Assembly (NCBI RefSeq): GCF_900168685.1
Contig: NZ_FVZN01000013.1
Location: 356,156-420,155 of the forward strand
From: Solibacillus isronensis
GTDB lineage: Bacteria; Bacillota; Bacilli; Bacillales_A; Planococcaceae
Direction: 5' to 3'
Length of the DNA: 64,000 nucleotides
Both the position numbers and the translations under genes were made by a program. Below, in pieces: positions 49,029 through 58,141 of the stretch; the stretch's first letter is position 1; every line of letters begins with the position of its first letter. The notes beneath the pieces were generated by a model. The model ran no database searches, was not told the origin of the DNA, and worked only from the letters and a program-made list of their open reading frames with translations.

Positions 49029-50642
49029 ATGATGGATACACAACTAGTTTTGACTGGATTTTTAAAGCGTGCACAACGGTACTTCCCGAACAAACAAATT
49101 ATCTCTCGTACAAGCCCCACTAAAACACATCGCATCACATTCAATGACTATGTAAAAAGAACGCACCGTTTAGCGGATGCCCTGACAAAGCTCGGGATGA
49201 AGCGTGGTACAAAAGTCGGCACATTTGCCTGGAATCATCACCGTCACCTTGAAGCATATTTTGCGATTCCATGCAGCGGTGCCATTTTACACACGATTAA
49301 CATCCGCCTTGCCCCTGAACATATTGTTTATATTATCAATCATGCCGAAGATGAAATTTTATTGATTGATAGCGACTTATTCCCGTTAGTCGAGCCTGCA
49401 CTTGGCCACTTGAAAACGGTTAAGCATATTATCGTCATAGGTGATGAATTAAGCGCTCCACAATCCAGTTTCCCGAATGTATACAGCTACGAACAGCTTC
49501 TACAGGAAGCGGATGAAAATTACGAATTCCCGACAGATCTGGATGAAAATTTGCCAGCTGGGATGTGCTACACTTCTGCAACGACAGGTATGCCAAAAGG
49601 TGTCGTCTATACACATCGAAGCATCGTGCTTCATAGCCTCGCACTTGGCCTTGCCGAATCCTTTACAGTAAAAGAAAGTGACACTGCCCTTCCTGTTGTA
49701 CCGATGTTCCATGCAAATGCATGGGGCTTCCCGTTTGCTGCATTGAATTTCGGCTCCAATATTGTTTTACCAGGACCAATGATGACACCTAGTTTAATAC
49801 TGGACTTGGTTGAACAAGAAAAGGTAACAATTACAGCAGGTGTTCCAACAATTTGGCTTGGCGCACTGGTTGAACAGGAAAAAAATCCACGTGACCTTTC
49901 ATCTGTCCGTTTAATTATTTCAGGTGGCTCCGCATCACCAAAAGGCTTAATTCAGGCTTACAATGAAAAACTTGGTGTTCCGTACATTAACGCCTACGGT
50001 ATGACAGAAACTTCACCGCTTGTAAGTATGTCGCATCTAACAAGCGATATGAACGACTATACAGAAGATGAACAGTTAAATATCCGCGTTTCTCAAGGTT
50101 TGACAGTTTCGCTAATTGAAACAGAAGTTGTAAATGAAAATGGCCCGGTTCCATGGGATGGAAAAACAATGGGTGAACTGCGTGTCCGCGGTCCATGGAT
50201 TGCCTCTGAATACTACAATGATGAACGGACTAATGAAGCATTCCGTGATGGGTGGCTTTATACAGGTGACATTGCGGTCTATACAAAAGAAGGCTATATC
50301 AAACTTACCGATCGTACGAAAGACCTTATCAAATCGGGTGGAGAATGGATTTCGTCCGTTGATCTGGAAAATGCCCTCATGTCACATCCAGCTGTTTTCG
50401 AGGCTGCCGTAATTGCGGTTCCGCATCCGAAGTGGCAAGAGCGTCCGCTGGCATGTGTTGTTTTAAAAGAAGGGGCAACAGCATCTAAAGAAGAGCTTAT
50501 CGAGTCTATCGAACTGGACTTTGCAAAATGGTGGATTCCGGACGATGTCGTATTTTTAAATGAAATTCCAAAAACTTCTGTCGGCAAATTTTTAAAAGCA
50601 ACTCTACGAGAACAATTAAAAGACTATAAAGTTCAAATTTAA
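49029..50642 (+). CDS. Long-chain fatty-acid-CoA ligase
   Basis: AMP-forming acyl-CoA synthetase of 537 residues. P-loop CYTSATTGMPKGVVYTHRS, adenine motif INAYGMTETSP, ATP/AMP motif GWLYTGDIAVYTKEGYIKLTDRTKD and the final lysine in KTSVGKFLKA are intact. The medium-to-long chain type (AlkK-like) is suggested by length. The start has two ATG codons behind GAGGAG. It is monocistronic, so a place in beta-oxidation is inferred from family only. Confidence 0.9.
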   Translation: MMDTQLVLTGFLKRAQRYFPNKQIISRTSPTKTHRITFNDYVKRTHRLADALTKLGMKRGTKVGTFAWNHHRHLEAYFAIPCSGAILHTINIRLAPEHIVYIINHAEDEILLIDSDLFPLVEPALGHLKTVKHIIVIGDELSAPQSSFPNVYSYEQLLQEADENYEFPTDLDENLPAGMCYTSATTGMPKGVVYTHRSIVLHSLALGLAESFTVKESDTALPVVPMFHANAWGFPFAALNFGSNIVLPGPMMTPSLILDLVEQEKVTITAGVPTIWLGALVEQEKNPRDLSSVRLIISGGSASPKGLIQAYNEKLGVPYINAYGMTETSPLVSMSHLTSDMNDYTEDEQLNIRVSQGLTVSLIETEVVNENGPVPWDGKTMGELRVRGPWIASEYYNDERTNEAFRDGWLYTGDIAVYTKEGYIKLTDRTKDLIKSGGEWISSVDLENALMSHPAVFEAAVIAVPHPKWQERPLACVVLKEGATASKEELIESIELDFAKWWIPDDVVFLNEIPKTSVGKFLKATLREQLKDYKVQI

Positions 50643-50651
50643 CGAAAGAAA

Positions 50652-50684
50652 ATGTGCACTGAAACGCAAATTTCAGTGCACATT
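50652..50684. terminator. Terminator after the acyl-CoA ligase gene
   Basis: 13-base stem ATGTGCACTGAAA / TTTCAGTGCACAT with a short loop; bidirectional with the next minus-strand gene. Confidence 0.85.
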
Positions 50685-50687
50685 TAT

Positions 50688-50852
50688 TTATTTTCCTTCA
50701 TCCTCTTCATCATCAAACTGCTGCGGATCTGAAATGCGCTCCGCTTCTTCCAATTGCCCGCCATCTCGTAAGTTCTCCATCTGTTTCCCTAGAATTTTCA
50801 GCTCATCCATAGTATTAGCCATATTTCCGTTAACGATTTCTTCTCTTTTCAT
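50688..50852 (-). CDS. Small acidic protein, hypothetical
   Basis: A 54-residue protein, MKREEIVNGNMANTMDELKI at the start and FDDEEDEGK at the end, mostly helical and acidic. GGAGGG lies about 8 bases before the ATG, and the gene ends in a bidirectional terminator, so it is very likely translated. I do not recognise the family. Confidence 0.65.
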   Translation of the reverse strand: MKREEIVNGNMANTMDELKILGKQMENLRDGGQLEEAERISDPQQFDDEEDEGK

Positions 50853-50987
50853 ATGCTATCCCTCCAAATTAATTTAGTATTATTTTTTTCCAATTTTGAC
50901 TGATTTCTGTCATAAATAAAGTATTCATTCAAATAATTTATGCTATACTGAAAAAAGAGATAATTAAAACATGAGGAGGATACTTCC

Positions 50988-51083
50988 ATGAAATTACTTT
51001 TAATTCTTGGTGTCAGCATATCATTTTTAGTAGCTATTTTCACAGCTGGCTATGATAGCAAACCATTCCCAAAAGAAAGATAA
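50988..51083 (+). CDS. Very small single-helix membrane protein
   Basis: A 31-residue protein (MKLLLILGVSISFLVAIFTA then GYDSKPFPKER). One hydrophobic helix or uncleaved signal-anchor is followed by a short charged tail. GAGGAGGA is 8 bases upstream of the ATG and a terminator follows. Divergent from the 54-residue gene. Function unknown. Confidence 0.6.
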   Translation: MKLLLILGVSISFLVAIFTAGYDSKPFPKER

Positions 51084-51103
51084 TTCCACTAGCTTTCCAG
51101 TAA

Positions 51104-51134
51104 AGGACAATCGTCAAGTAGCGATTGTCTTTTT
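51104..51134 (+). terminator. Terminator of the 31-residue gene
   Basis: Stem GACAATCG / CGATTGTC then TTTTT. Confidence 0.82.
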
Positions 51135-51221
51135 CATTTGACTTTTATTATCACATATTTTATATTAGTTACATAAAGTAAGTTGATTATAAAAAATAAC
51201 CATTAAGGGAGTTCATATATT

Positions 51222-52109
51222 ATGGCTACACATTTTCATAAAAAACCTAATCTATACCCAGCTCATGTTCAATTAAAGGTTTCTAACTTAGTACGTTCGA
51301 TCGAATACTACACAACGGTTATCGGCTTTAAAGTATTACAGCAAACAGAAACGGAAGCATACTTAACAGCAGACGGACAAACAAGCTTAGTATCACTAGT
51401 CGAAGTACAAAATGCACAGCCGCTTAAACAAGGCTTTGCAGGTTTATACCACTTAGCATTACTATTACCCTCTCGCAAGGACTTAGGAAACATTGTACAG
51501 CATTTTGTTAACATGAATATTCGTCTTGGTGCTGCAGATCATGATGTTTCAGAAGCGCTTTACTTGAACGATCCGGATGGAAACGGAATCGAAATTTATA
51601 TCGACCGTCATGAATCGGAATGGACTTGGAATCAGGATGAACAAGTGCATATGGTGACAGAACAGCTGAATTTCCAGCCGATTTTAGCAGCTGCAGACGG
51701 CAACTGGAACGGCCTTCCTGCTGACACTGTTATGGGGCATGTACACTTATCCGTAGTAAATCTGGACAAATCGGAGCAGTTTTATACAAATGTATTGGAT
51801 TATAATGTTGTGACTCGTTACGGTGCACAGGCGCTGTTCGTATCAACTGGTAAATACCATCACCATTTCGGATTAAACACTTGGAACAGCAACAATGGCC
51901 ATGCTCCAGCAAACGATATGGTCGGTTTAAAATCCTTTACGGTCGTATTAAAGGATGCGGAATATGCTGAAAAAGTAAAACAAAGCCTGACAACTAACGG
52001 ATTCATCGTTGAAAACTTTGCAGAAGCACCAGCACACGGTGGCACTCAGTTATTCTCAACTGTTGATCCAAACGGTTTACGCATCGTGTTTACATTAGAC
52101 GGTGAATAA
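51222..52109 (+). CDS. VOC family ring-cleavage dioxygenase-like protein (CatE type)
   Basis: A 295-residue protein with two vicinal-oxygen-chelate modules (about residues 10-130 and 168-290). Possible metal ligands include the histidines in HVQLKVSNL, YHLALLLPS and MGHVHLSVVNL, and the glutamate in GNGIEIYIDR. Length and layout resemble CatE (YfiE) of B. subtilis, a catechol 2,3-dioxygenase; the substrate here is not known. AAGGGAG precedes the ATG. Monocistronic. Confidence 0.85.
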   Translation: MATHFHKKPNLYPAHVQLKVSNLVRSIEYYTTVIGFKVLQQTETEAYLTADGQTSLVSLVEVQNAQPLKQGFAGLYHLALLLPSRKDLGNIVQHFVNMNIRLGAADHDVSEALYLNDPDGNGIEIYIDRHESEWTWNQDEQVHMVTEQLNFQPILAAADGNWNGLPADTVMGHVHLSVVNLDKSEQFYTNVLDYNVVTRYGAQALFVSTGKYHHHFGLNTWNSNNGHAPANDMVGLKSFTVVLKDAEYAEKVKQSLTTNGFIVENFAEAPAHGGTQLFSTVDPNGLRIVFTLDGE

Positions 52110-52128
52110 TTACCGGTAACCTAAAGCA

Positions 52129-52161
52129 AGAGCCCGAAAAATTTTTCGGGCTCTTTTTGAA
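52129..52161 (+). terminator. Terminator of the VOC gene
   Basis: 14-base perfect stem AAGAGCCCGAAAAA / TTTTTCGGGCTCTT, then TTT. Confidence 0.9.
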
Positions 52162-52217
52162 ACTTTCTTTTCTATCCTACGTATACATAACTAATTACAA
52201 ATAACGGAGGAATTCAT

Positions 52218-52985
52218 TTGTCACTATTTAATAAAGTTTTAGCAAGTGTTGGTATAGGATCTGCAAAAGTTGATACAAAATTACACAAATCAACTTACAC
52301 ATTAAATGAAAATATTTCAGGTGTTGTAGAAATCATCGGGGGTAGCACGGAACAGCAAATTGATGCAATCTATCTAACTCTTTATACAAACTTTATCCGC
52401 GAAATTGATGATAAAAAGATTAAAGATGACGCGGTGCTGCACAAATACAAATTAAATGAGCCATTCACAATTCAGGCAGACGAAAAACGCCAAATTCCAT
52501 TTTCGTTCGCCCTGCCCCCTATTGTTCCGGTAACAACGGGCAACTCGCGTGTATGGATTCAAACGGGCTTAGACATTAAAAATGCGGTAGATCCTACAGA
52601 TAAGGACTTTATCGAGATTCAGCCAACTCGTCTTGCGAATGGCGTGTTAACAGCGATTCAAAATATGGGCTTCCGGTTACGTAAAGTAGATAACGAACAA
52701 GCCCCTTCTTATTTACGCCGCCAAACACCGATTGTACAGGAATTTGAGTTTACACCGACAAACAACACGTATCGCCGGTATCTAGACGAACTTGAAGTTG
52801 TCTTTTTACATCAATCACCAAATTCAGTCGAAATTTTATTGCAGGTAGACCGACGTGCCCGCGGACTTGGAGGATTTTTATCCGAAGCATTCGAAATGGA
52901 TGAAAGCTTCATCCGCCTTACATTATCCGAACACGACAATATCCAGGCAAAGCTTGAGCAAGTGATTAAAACGAAGATGAAATAA
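52218..52985 (+). CDS. spo0M: Sporulation-control protein Spo0M
   Basis: A 255-residue arrestin-fold protein, close in length to B. subtilis Spo0M (258). The N-terminal MSLFNKVLASVGIGSAKVDTK, then ENISGVVEIIGG and a C-terminal FLSEAFEMDESFIRLTL are typical. Spo0M affects early sporulation and cell division through an unclear, cytoskeleton-related route. The start is TTG behind GGAGG. Supports a sporulating host. Confidence 0.93.
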   Translation: MSLFNKVLASVGIGSAKVDTKLHKSTYTLNENISGVVEIIGGSTEQQIDAIYLTLYTNFIREIDDKKIKDDAVLHKYKLNEPFTIQADEKRQIPFSFALPPIVPVTTGNSRVWIQTGLDIKNAVDPTDKDFIEIQPTRLANGVLTAIQNMGFRLRKVDNEQAPSYLRRQTPIVQEFEFTPTNNTYRRYLDELEVVFLHQSPNSVEILLQVDRRARGLGGFLSEAFEMDESFIRLTLSEHDNIQAKLEQVIKTKMK

Positions 52986-52988
52986 TAA

Positions 52989-53021
52989 AAAGGCAAGAAG
53001 CATCAGTCGCTTCTTGCCTTG
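52989..53021. terminator. Bidirectional terminator spo0M / trmL
   Basis: 12-base perfect stem AAGGCAAGAAGC / GCTTCTTGCCTT with a 7-base loop, between convergent genes. Confidence 0.9.
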
Positions 53022-53023
53022 TT

Positions 53024-53497
53024 TTATTTTAATCCTGGGTAGTTTTGTTGTCTTAGTACTTCGTAAATAACGATTGCCGCTGTGTTTGATAAATTCAGTG
53101 AGCGGATATGGTCACTTTGCGGGATGCGCAGACACATATCGGCACGCTCTTTTGCGAATTCTTTTGGCAATCCTGTCGTTTCTCTTCCGAACATAAAGTA
53201 TAGGTCACGCTCTGTATTGCTGAAATCATGTGTCGTAAATGGCTCATCACTATATGTCTCAATTAAATACACATCGCCATCTTTACTGTACTCGATAAAA
53301 TCTTCTAAAGAATCATGGTAAACGACATTCACGTGTTCCCAATAATCCAATCCAGCACGCTTCAGCATTTTGTCATCTGTTGAAAAGCCCAATGGACGGA
53401 TTAAATGTAATGATGTATTCGTTCCAGCACAAGTGCGGGCAATGTTGCCTGTATTTGCTGGGATTTCTGGTTGATATAATACGATATGGTTTGGCAC
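53024..53497 (-). CDS. trmL: tRNA (cytidine(34)-2'-O)-methyltransferase
   Basis: A 157-residue SPOUT methyltransferase (formerly CspR/YibK) that 2'-O-methylates the wobble base of leucine tRNAs. Motifs: IPANTGNIARTCAG, YFMFGRETTGLP and IRSLNLSNTAAIVIYEVLRQ. The gene follows queG by 17 bases on the same strand, an order also seen in Bacillus, so two wobble-base modification genes are grouped. Confidence 0.94.
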   Translation of the reverse strand: MPNHIVLYQPEIPANTGNIARTCAGTNTSLHLIRPLGFSTDDKMLKRAGLDYWEHVNVVYHDSLEDFIEYSKDGDVYLIETYSDEPFTTHDFSNTERDLYFMFGRETTGLPKEFAKERADMCLRIPQSDHIRSLNLSNTAAIVIYEVLRQQNYPGLK

Positions 53498-53514
53498 TTT
53501 ACGATCCTTCTCTC

Positions 53515-54648
53515 TTAATGATTTAACATTGCCAGTCCTTTTTCAATCTCGGCCAGCACTTCTTCATCCTGCTCTGTATTTCTGGCAGCCAGTAAAATTT
53601 CTTCTGCCCCGTCTGTTCCGATTTTTCCGATTGCCCATGCAGCCGTCCCTCTTAATACAGGCCGTTCATCTTTTTGCAATACTTGAATTAAGTCAGGCAT
53701 TGCCGCTTCTTCTTTAAAGTGGGCAAGCGCTAAAATGGCATTGCGCTGAATCGGCTTTTTACCACGCCATGAGCCGGATACATGTCCAAACTTTGCTTTA
53801 AATTCCTTATTGGAAATAGATAAAAGCGGCTGCAGTAACGGTTTTGCGATTTCAGGATCCGGCGTGAATTCATCATGAATCCAGTTTAGCTTTCCTTTAT
53901 TTTTCGGACACACTGTCTGGCATGTATCACAGCCGTACAAACGGTTTCCGATTTTTGCACGAAACTCATCCGGCAAAAACCCTTTCGTCTGAGTTAAAAA
54001 GGCAATGCAACGCTGTGAATTCAGCTGCCCTGGTGCAACGATCGCTCCTGTTGGACATACATCGATACATAAAGTACAGTCACCACATTCGTCTTCCATC
54101 GGTGTATCTGGAGCAAACGGGATATTTGTGATGATTTCGCCTAAATAGACGTACGAACCAAATTCAGGTGTAATAATAGAGCAATTTTTGGCACTCCAGC
54201 CGATTCCTGCTCGTTCTGCAACCGCACGATCTACCAGTTCCCCGGTATCGACCATCGATTTCACCTTTACATTCGGCACCCGTTCCTGCAGCCAGGCTTC
54301 AATGAGCTGCAGACGTTCTCGAACTGCTGTATGATAATCAATCCCCCATGAAGCACGGCAAAAGATGCCGCGACGCTCCCCTTTTTTTCCTTGCGGGGCA
54401 TCTTGCATGCGTGAAGGATACGCAATGGCAATCGCAATAATACTTTCTGCTTCATCTAATAATTTTAAAGGCTCTGTACGCAGCTCTATATTTGCTTCTT
54501 CAAAGCCTGATTGGTATGCTAATTGTTGCTGACGACGTAGACGATTCTTCAATTCATGAAACGGAGCAGCGGTTGTAAATCCGATTTTATCAACACCAAT
54601 GGATGCTGCATATTTCACTAAATCTTCTTGAAGTTGATGTACTTTCAT
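53515..54648 (-). CDS. queG: Epoxyqueuosine reductase
   Basis: A 377-residue cobalamin-dependent iron-sulfur enzyme that makes queuosine in tRNA. Two [4Fe-4S] clusters are supplied by CGDCTLCIDVCPTGAI and the later YGCDTCQTVCPKNKG; the catalytic region is SMVDTGELVDRAVAERAG. C-terminal HEAT-like repeats (VLRGTAAWAIGKIG) are present, as in the longer form. I start at the ATG at 54646-54648 (MKVHQLQEDLVKYA), with AAAGGAG 8 bases upstream; the longer frame has no site. Confidence 0.93.
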   Translation of the reverse strand: MKVHQLQEDLVKYAASIGVDKIGFTTAAPFHELKNRLRRQQQLAYQSGFEEANIELRTEPLKLLDEAESIIAIAIAYPSRMQDAPQGKKGERRGIFCRASWGIDYHTAVRERLQLIEAWLQERVPNVKVKSMVDTGELVDRAVAERAGIGWSAKNCSIITPEFGSYVYLGEIITNIPFAPDTPMEDECGDCTLCIDVCPTGAIVAPGQLNSQRCIAFLTQTKGFLPDEFRAKIGNRLYGCDTCQTVCPKNKGKLNWIHDEFTPDPEIAKPLLQPLLSISNKEFKAKFGHVSGSWRGKKPIQRNAILALAHFKEEAAMPDLIQVLQKDERPVLRGTAAWAIGKIGTDGAEEILLAARNTEQDEEVLAEIEKGLAMLNH

Positions 54649-54747
54649 TTCACATGCTCCTTTCAAATGATACAATAAATATAAATTTATTTTGTATTAC
54701 ATAATTTAGTATTTCTCCCATTAAAAACAATGTAAGAGGTGTTCTAC

Positions 54748-55437
54748 ATGAATATTTCAATAAATGAAGCTCTTTTTTCAGTAAATAAACAATTAAAAAT
54801 TGGCCTTATCCATTATAGCAAAATTATCGTTGAAGAATCTCCTCAAATGATTAAAGGACGTACACAACTTTATCAGGAAAATCTATATTTGGAATTACAG
54901 GAAACACCTGTGACAGAGCGAACTGGTATTAAAGAGTGGCGCCAGCTTTGGAAGGCTTTCGGCGGTGATCCGAACCGTTACCGTCACTCTGCGGAAAGTT
55001 TAATGCGACGTATCGCTAAACAGCAATATTTAGCACCGTTCCATTCGGCTGTTGATTTAAACAACTTCTTTTCACTGCAGTACGAGATTCCTGTTGGCAT
55101 ATATGATTTAGATGTTATAGATGGGGACGTGGAAATCGGAGTAGGCAATGCGTCGACAGGCTATGAAGGGATCAACGGACGCTTTAATTCATTGGAGAAT
55201 ATCATTCATTCAAAAGATGCGCTCGGCCCATTCGGCAGCCCCTTTGTTGATTCAAAAAGAACGGCAGTAACAGAAGCTACGACAAATGCTCTGCAAATCT
55301 TTTATTTACGTCCTTCTCTTAGTGAAAAGGAAGCAACTGAACTATTGAGCAGTGCAGGAAACATGTTTACACAAATTAGCGGTGGCGAATATAAAGTACA
55401 TATTCTTTCAAAGGAAAATTCAAAAGTTCATATTTAA
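54748..55437 (+). CDS. B3/B4 tRNA-binding domain protein
   Basis: A 229-residue protein of the B3/4 domain family, related to the editing module of phenylalanyl-tRNA synthetase beta subunits. Motifs: GIKEWRQLWKAFGGDPNRYRHSAESL and then LNNFFSLQYEIPVGIYDLD. Possible role in trans-editing of mischarged tRNA, but unproven. I start at the ATG at 54748, 6-8 bases after AGAGGTG; the open frame extends nine bases further. It is divergent from queG and 13 bases upstream of the next gene. Confidence 0.85.
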   Translation: MNISINEALFSVNKQLKIGLIHYSKIIVEESPQMIKGRTQLYQENLYLELQETPVTERTGIKEWRQLWKAFGGDPNRYRHSAESLMRRIAKQQYLAPFHSAVDLNNFFSLQYEIPVGIYDLDVIDGDVEIGVGNASTGYEGINGRFNSLENIIHSKDALGPFGSPFVDSKRTAVTEATTNALQIFYLRPSLSEKEATELLSSAGNMFTQISGGEYKVHILSKENSKVHI

Positions 55438-55450
55438 GGAGTGAAATCGT

Positions 55451-55960
55451 TTGACTATTAACTTAGCTGAGGCAGTAAAACTGAAAAGTATCATTACGAA
55501 AAGAATCCAGGAACGAACAATACAAGTACATTCATTAACACATGCTATTATTGAAAAAGGCGAACAGCCGAAAACACCTGATTATACACTCGAAATGCTT
55601 GAAGCAGAGTTAAAAGAGCTTCGTTATGATTCACGTAAACTTGATGCCCTGATCTACCGGGCTAATATCGACAATACTATTGTGTTTAAAGATGAGGAAA
55701 TGCCTATTGTTGAGGCGATTGAACTTGCGAGCCAATTACGCGCAGAAGCGCAGTTTTGTAAAAACCTTGGTTCAGAAGAGAAAGAAGCATTTTACCATAA
55801 CTCCGGTGATGCAATGCTTTACCGCGTAGCATTGTATGATCCAATGACATATCGAAACCGTGCAAACGAGCTTGAAAAGGAAGCACATCGCCTTTCCAAT
55901 TTAATTAATGCCAAAAACTATCAAGTTGAAATCGAATTTGATGACAGCAATTATTTCTAA
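55451..55960 (+). CDS. Helical protein, DIP1984-like
   Basis: A 169-residue soluble, mostly helical protein (MTINLAEAVKLKSIITKRIQERT). The pattern of N-terminal helix, then RYDSRKLDALIYRANIDNTIVF, resembles the DIP1984/septicolysin-like family, but this is a weak match from memory. The start is TTG, seven bases after AAGGAGTG. It follows the B3/4 gene by 13 bases, so they share a transcript. Function unknown. Confidence 0.55.
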   Translation: MTINLAEAVKLKSIITKRIQERTIQVHSLTHAIIEKGEQPKTPDYTLEMLEAELKELRYDSRKLDALIYRANIDNTIVFKDEEMPIVEAIELASQLRAEAQFCKNLGSEEKEAFYHNSGDAMLYRVALYDPMTYRNRANELEKEAHRLSNLINAKNYQVEIEFDDSNYF

Positions 55961-55984
55961 ACCTAGGGCGGTGAGACTCCAAAC

Positions 55985-56133
55985 TGGGTAATAACGAGCG
56001 ATTATGCTTCGGCATTCCCAACAACTGGTGAAACCAATAACTCTTTACCGTTTACAATGTTACCTTTCACTCATAACCAACCATAGTAAAAGCTAACACA
56101 AACTTATAGAGTAATTTTGCTCGCTCGTTATTA
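55985..56133. ncRNA. Candidate structured RNA
   Basis: A 13-base perfect inverted repeat, TAATAACGAGCGA (55989-56001) and TCGCTCGTTATTA (56121-56133), encloses about 119 bases. Inside are a 4-bp hairpin with a UUCG tetraloop, ATGC-TTCG-GCAT (56004-56015), and TGGT-GAA-ACCA (56026-56036). A terminator hairpin (56134-56169) follows at once. It lies between convergent genes, with no coding frame. The strand cannot be told from sequence alone; it may be a 3' untranslated structure or a free RNA. Confidence 0.5.
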
Positions 56134-56169
56134 AAAGACACCTGCTCACATTTGTGAAAAGGTGTCTTT
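56134..56169. terminator. Bidirectional terminator
   Basis: 10-base stem AAAGACACCT / AGGTGTCTTT with a long loop; T tracts on both strands. It ends the plus-strand pair and the minus-strand LD-carboxypeptidase gene. Confidence 0.8.
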
Positions 56170-56190
56170 GCTTTTAATTACATATAATTC

Positions 56191-57102
56191 TTACTCTACA
56201 CCCGGTAAAATTCTTAATTCCTTTTCATCTGCATCCAAAATTACATCCACACCTAATGGAATCGCAATATTAGGTTTACAATGGCCAATTTTAAACCCAG
56301 CTAACACAGGTTTGTTAAACGGCTTCAAATACCCTTCTATTACCTTCAATACATCTTCATAGTTGTATGTATCATCCGGCATATTAAAGTCTGCTATAAC
56401 AAAGCCTGATGCAAGCTCCAGCTTTCTTGAAAGACGCAGCTGGTTCAGCATTAAATCAATTTGTTCAATTGTTTCCCCTATGTCTTCAAGAAGTAAAACT
56501 TTATTGCGCACATCAATTTCAAATTTAGTTCCTAGCGTACTGACAATACGGTTCAAATTTCCGCCTGTCAATTCGCCGCGTACAACTCCCGGTACAACTG
56601 TCGTAAGAGGTGAAATACTTTCCGTATACTGAATTTCAATTGGTTGGAACAGCTGTTGGAACATGTTTTTAGAAAGAGTATCCAGCTCCCCTTTTGGACT
56701 GGACATCATCGGACCATGGAATGTCACTAAATTTGCAAACTCGTTTACTTGAGTATGTAAAGCCGTCACATCGGAAAAGCCCCAAATAATTTTCGGATTG
56801 TCCTCGATTAATGGGTAACTTATTTTATCGATAATTCTTGAGACCCCATAGCCGCCCGTCACTAAAAAGACTGCCTTCACTTCCGGATCAACAATCATCT
56901 GGTGGAAATCTTTAATTCGCTCCTCATCGGAACCTGCCAAATAGCCTTCATATGCCTGTACCGTATTACCAAGCTTATATTTTAAACCAAGCTCTTCTAA
57001 AAGCGCTAATTTATCACCTAATGATTCTGTCTTAAGCGGACTGCTTAAATTAACTAATCCTACAGTATCGCCATGCTGTAATCTTGCTGGTCGAATTTTC
57101 AT
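56191..57102 (-). CDS. S66 family LD-carboxypeptidase-like protein
   Basis: A 303-residue serine peptidase of family S66 (LdcA/MccF). The catalytic triad is visible as Ser88 in GGYGVSRII, Glu in LLLEDIGETIEQ and His in GFKIGHCKPN. LdcA proteins remove the terminal D-Ala from murein tetrapeptides, and MccF proteins cleave microcin C-like compounds; the sequence does not tell which applies. No signal peptide, so it acts in the cytoplasm. Monocistronic, ATG behind AGGAGGT. Confidence 0.88.
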   Translation of the reverse strand: MKIRPARLQHGDTVGLVNLSSPLKTESLGDKLALLEELGLKYKLGNTVQAYEGYLAGSDEERIKDFHQMIVDPEVKAVFLVTGGYGVSRIIDKISYPLIEDNPKIIWGFSDVTALHTQVNEFANLVTFHGPMMSSPKGELDTLSKNMFQQLFQPIEIQYTESISPLTTVVPGVVRGELTGGNLNRIVSTLGTKFEIDVRNKVLLLEDIGETIEQIDLMLNQLRLSRKLELASGFVIADFNMPDDTYNYEDVLKVIEGYLKPFNKPVLAGFKIGHCKPNIAIPLGVDVILDADEKELRILPGVE

Positions 57103-57230
57103 GTTAATGACCTCCTTTTACTTCTATCGCTATTGTATCATAGCGTTTTATGTAAAGCGCATTGCAAATTCCATGGGGTTGTCCCTATAATAGATAAAAT
57201 CATTTTTCCAATATAAGGAGATGTACAATA

Positions 57231-58109
57231 ATGAAATTTCCACCACAGCTACTGCTCATTTTGGCTACTTTATTATGGGGCGGTAACTTTGTAATTGGAC
57301 GAGCTGTTTCTGGGGATATTCCTCCGATTACTCTTGCTTTTTTACGATGGATTGTCGCCTTTCTCGTGTTTTTCCCTATCGCTTACCAACGTACGAAAAA
57401 AGAATGGCCATCACTGAGACAGCATTTGGGTGCCGTCATTGTTTTAGCACTTACAGGAGTTGCTGCGTTTAATACGCTCGTTTATATCGGTTTGCATTAT
57501 ACAACATCCATCAATGCATCATTAATGAATTCATCAACACCGATTATTATATACATACTGAGCTTCATCTTTTTAAAAGAACATTTAACAAAATTTCAAC
57601 TGCTCGGCACGTTTCTCTCTTTAGCCGGAGTGCTCTTTATTATATCTGGAGGTTCATTACAAAGCCTGCTTTCATTTTCATTCAACAAAGGGGACTTAAT
57701 CGTATTAGTTGCGGTAGTGTGTTGGAGTGTGTATTCATTACTCATTAAAAAGTACGCTGGGAAATTGCCAGGATACTCTACATTTTTAGTGACGATCGCA
57801 TTTGGTGCCATTATGTTACTCCCGTTTGCAGTATATGAACAACTTACATCGTCACAAGCAATCGTATGGAACGCTTCGACAATTGGGGCGATTATTTATG
57901 TAGGTATCATTGCTTCAATTGTTGCCTTTTTAAGCTGGAACACTGGCGTTGTCTCCTTAGGTGCAAACAAAGCAGGAATCTACCTCAACTTCATTCCATT
58001 ATTTGCTACAATCTTTGCCGTGCTGTTTTTAAATGAGCAACTCCTGCTTGCTCAAATAATCGGTGGGATCGCTGTTATTGCTGGGGTGTTTATTTCAGCA
58101 ATAAAATAA
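57231..58109 (+). CDS. EamA/DMT family transporter
   Basis: A 292-residue inner membrane protein with ten predicted helices in two EamA repeats (each about 140 residues: first IPPITLAFLRWIVAFLVF, second GDLIVLVAVVCWSVYSLLIKKY). The start phrase LLWGGNFVIGRAV is typical. Substrate could be a metabolite or amino acid. AAGGAG precedes the ATG. It is convergent with nagB. Confidence 0.88.
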   Translation: MKFPPQLLLILATLLWGGNFVIGRAVSGDIPPITLAFLRWIVAFLVFFPIAYQRTKKEWPSLRQHLGAVIVLALTGVAAFNTLVYIGLHYTTSINASLMNSSTPIIIYILSFIFLKEHLTKFQLLGTFLSLAGVLFIISGGSLQSLLSFSFNKGDLIVLVAVVCWSVYSLLIKKYAGKLPGYSTFLVTIAFGAIMLLPFAVYEQLTSSQAIVWNASTIGAIIYVGIIASIVAFLSWNTGVVSLGANKAGIYLNFIPLFATIFAVLFLNEQLLLAQIIGGIAVIAGVFISAIK

Positions 58110-58139
58110 AAAGGAGTGCACATTGTATGCACTCCTTTA
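58110..58139. terminator. Bidirectional terminator EamA / nagB
   Basis: 11-base perfect stem AAAGGAGTGCA / TGCACTCCTTT with a 7-base loop. Confidence 0.88.
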
Positions 58140-58141
58140 TT

